Assembly (NCBI GenBank): GCA_029256185.1
Contig: JAQSYI010000025.1
Coordinates: forward strand, 35,295-99,294
Origin: Paenibacillaceae bacterium
GTDB taxonomy: Bacteria > Bacillota > Bacilli > Paenibacillales > NBRC-103111
DNA length: 64,000 nt
Reading direction: 5' to 3'
The notes under the pieces were generated by a model. That model saw only the letters and a list, made by a program, of their open reading frames with translations, searched no databases and was not told where the DNA came from. Positions within the stretch are counted from its first letter, which is position 1. Every line of letters begins with the position of its first letter. Made by a program: the position numbers and the translations under genes. Positions 63,048-64,000 of the stretch are shown here, one piece after another.

Positions 63048-63497
63048 TTGACCAGATTGATTGATGCCAGAACGTCCATGGGAATGGCCGAAACGGATCT
63101 ATCAGGCGATTTATTTCCGCTCAGCACACCCGTATTGATTGGACAGGTGGGTCTTAATGTACCCGGCACGACACCTGGCATAATCCGGGTACAATTCGAC
63201 GGTGTTGCCGGAATTCAATTGCCAACCTCCCCCGTCCTTGAAGCGACTGTTACCTTAACGGTGGTTAATGGTGTGCTTTCGACGGATCCGGTGGTGTACC
63301 AATCCTTGTCTACCTATGACACAGTGGTGGAAAGCTCCAATTTCAAGCTGATTCCCCTAATGGCCGCGGCTTACAATGTGCCGGCCCCTGTCAGCGGCCT
63401 GTTGATCTACTCGCTCTATATGACTGTTGGAGCAGTTGCGCCAGTGCTTCGTTCAGGTCCGGAGTGCTTCAATGTGTCGGCTTATACCGACGGCTGA
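63048..63497 (+). CDS. Unknown 149-residue beta-rich protein
   Basis: The TTG at 63048 (MTRLIDARTSMGM) lies 9 bases after AGGAG, while the ATG at 63039 lies directly against that site. The sequence alternates hydrophobic residues with Thr, Val, Pro and Gly (QVGLNVPGTTPGIIRVQF), suggesting a beta-sandwich. It has a single Cys near the end and no signal peptide or membrane segment. Small proteins of this style occur on spore or cell surfaces in Bacilli, but I recognise no family. A strong terminator follows. Confidence 0.7.
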   Translation: MTRLIDARTSMGMAETDLSGDLFPLSTPVLIGQVGLNVPGTTPGIIRVQFDGVAGIQLPTSPVLEATVTLTVVNGVLSTDPVVYQSLSTYDTVVESSNFKLIPLMAAAYNVPAPVSGLLIYSLYMTVGAVAPVLRSGPECFNVSAYTDG

Positions 63498-63561
63498 TAT
63501 TCCTTGACAGTCGTTTCGGAAAAAGCGGCGTGGCTTGCCTACAATCCTTGATTTATAAAGG

Positions 63562-63610
63562 AACTCTCTGTTGTATCTACGTTCTTAAGCAGATACAACA
63601 GAGTTTTTTT
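63562..63610 (+). terminator. Strong rho-independent terminator
   Basis: CTCTGTTGTATCT at 63566-63578 and AGATACAACAGAG at 63591-63603 form a perfect 13-base-pair stem with a 12-base loop, followed by seven T. Confidence 0.9.
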
Positions 63611-63734
63611 CTGCGGCGGCAAGGTTCAGAAACCCATTCTTCCGGGAAGGGGGTGCCAGCGAACTATTTTAGCACAACGGGAGATTTTTCGGTTGCCTTC
63701 ACTGGTGTCCCGCATAGTATAATTGTCCTAGGTC
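63611..63734. other. Spacer before the intron-like sequence
   Basis: No gene is visible. TTGCCT near 63693 and TATAAT at about 63718 are 19 bases apart and could be a weak promoter firing into the structured sequence downstream. Confidence 0.3.
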
Positions 63735-64000
63735 GTGTCTGCAAACACCGCTCTAGTGCATCATGTTGTAAATTCGTTTCCTACAGGAGAAGAACCCGGA
63801 CGGGCTAAACACAGGGAGCACAAAAGGGAAGCGACTCCTATGGGAGTAGTTTGGCGAAAAGAGTCACCGCTTTAGGGCGTATCTGAACCTCTGAGGGGAG
63901 CAGATAATTCCCAGATGATCGTTTCTGACCAGGCACTTTCGGGCAGGCGTACCGGGGTACGTCAAGCGAAAGTAACGATAGCTCGGGGTGAAAAGGCGGT
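63735..64000 (+). mobile_element. Probable 5' domain of a group II intron, cut by the window edge
   Basis: From about 63735 (GTGTC) to the edge the sequence has no open frame but many short paired segments, such as GACTCCTATGGGAGTAG and GTACCGGGGTAC. The stretch GGGCGTATCTGAACC resembles the AATCTGAA region of domain I of group II introns. The GCGAAAGT tetraloop-like pieces and the high purine content also fit. An intron-encoded reverse transcriptase would lie outside the window. The exact 5' end is unsure, since the usual GTGYG start is not a perfect match. It could instead be another large structured RNA. Confidence 0.45.

Overview
The window looks like chromosomal DNA of a Paenibacillus-type member of the Bacilli, with moderately high GC. 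The signs are strong AGGAGG-type ribosome sites with frequent GTG/TTG starts, membrane-anchored AraC sensors next to LplB/LplC-type sugar permeases that lack their own ATPase, several proteins with a copper-amine-oxidase-like stalk domain, and the gene order MoxR ATPase - DUF58 - transglutaminase - guaA known from Bacillus. Assignments are read from the sequence and from family knowledge; no search was run.

Layout. 1-7 kb: the tail of an unknown gene, then a transmembrane AraC regulator followed by two sugar permeases and a lipoprotein binding protein. 7-9.5 kb: an LtaS-like membrane sulfatase-fold enzyme. 9.5-13.7 kb: an AraC regulator divergent from a large secreted protein, probably a polysaccharide lyase. 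14-21 kb: hemL, a small lipoprotein, an acetyltransferase overlapping an alanyl-tRNA editing protein, a stalk-domain protein and a LytR-CpsA-Psr protein with a long Pro/Ser/Thr tail. 21.4-25.6 kb: an ABC-2 exporter (ATPase plus two permeases), an unknown 168-residue protein and a lipoprotein polysaccharide deacetylase. 25.8-38.7 kb: a second AraC/permease/binding-protein set followed by an FAD oxidoreductase and a giant GH74-type glucanase, which carries a frameshift before its CBM9-like end.

38.8-47.5 kb is a lactate/glycolate module: lactate permease and lutABC on the minus strand, a FadR-family regulator, and divergent glcD-glcF. Related palindromes lie in front of lutA, the regulator gene and glcD; the one at glcD sits just downstream of a very good sigma-A promoter, so one repressor probably controls the set. 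47.7-54.4 kb holds a small ORF, an XRE regulator, a Bcp peroxiredoxin, a diguanylate cyclase, two oligopeptide-type permeases without partners and a repeat-containing GNAT protein. 54.7-62.9 kb carries a polysaccharide deacetylase, the MoxR/DUF58/transglutaminase set and guaA. The right edge has a small unknown gene with a strong terminator and then structured DNA that resembles the 5' domain of a group II intron running out of the window.

No defence system, prophage or CRISPR array is visible. The most unusual signal is non-coding. Two distant intergenic regions (13.8 kb and 53.1 kb) carry the same four-part element, built on a CTG-N8-CAG hairpin core in the order forward, forward, inverted, inverted with nearly identical spacing; three forward copies show compensatory stem changes. 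Several other short repeat tracts sit between genes (2.8, 2.95, 5.3, 40.6 and 54.5 kb).
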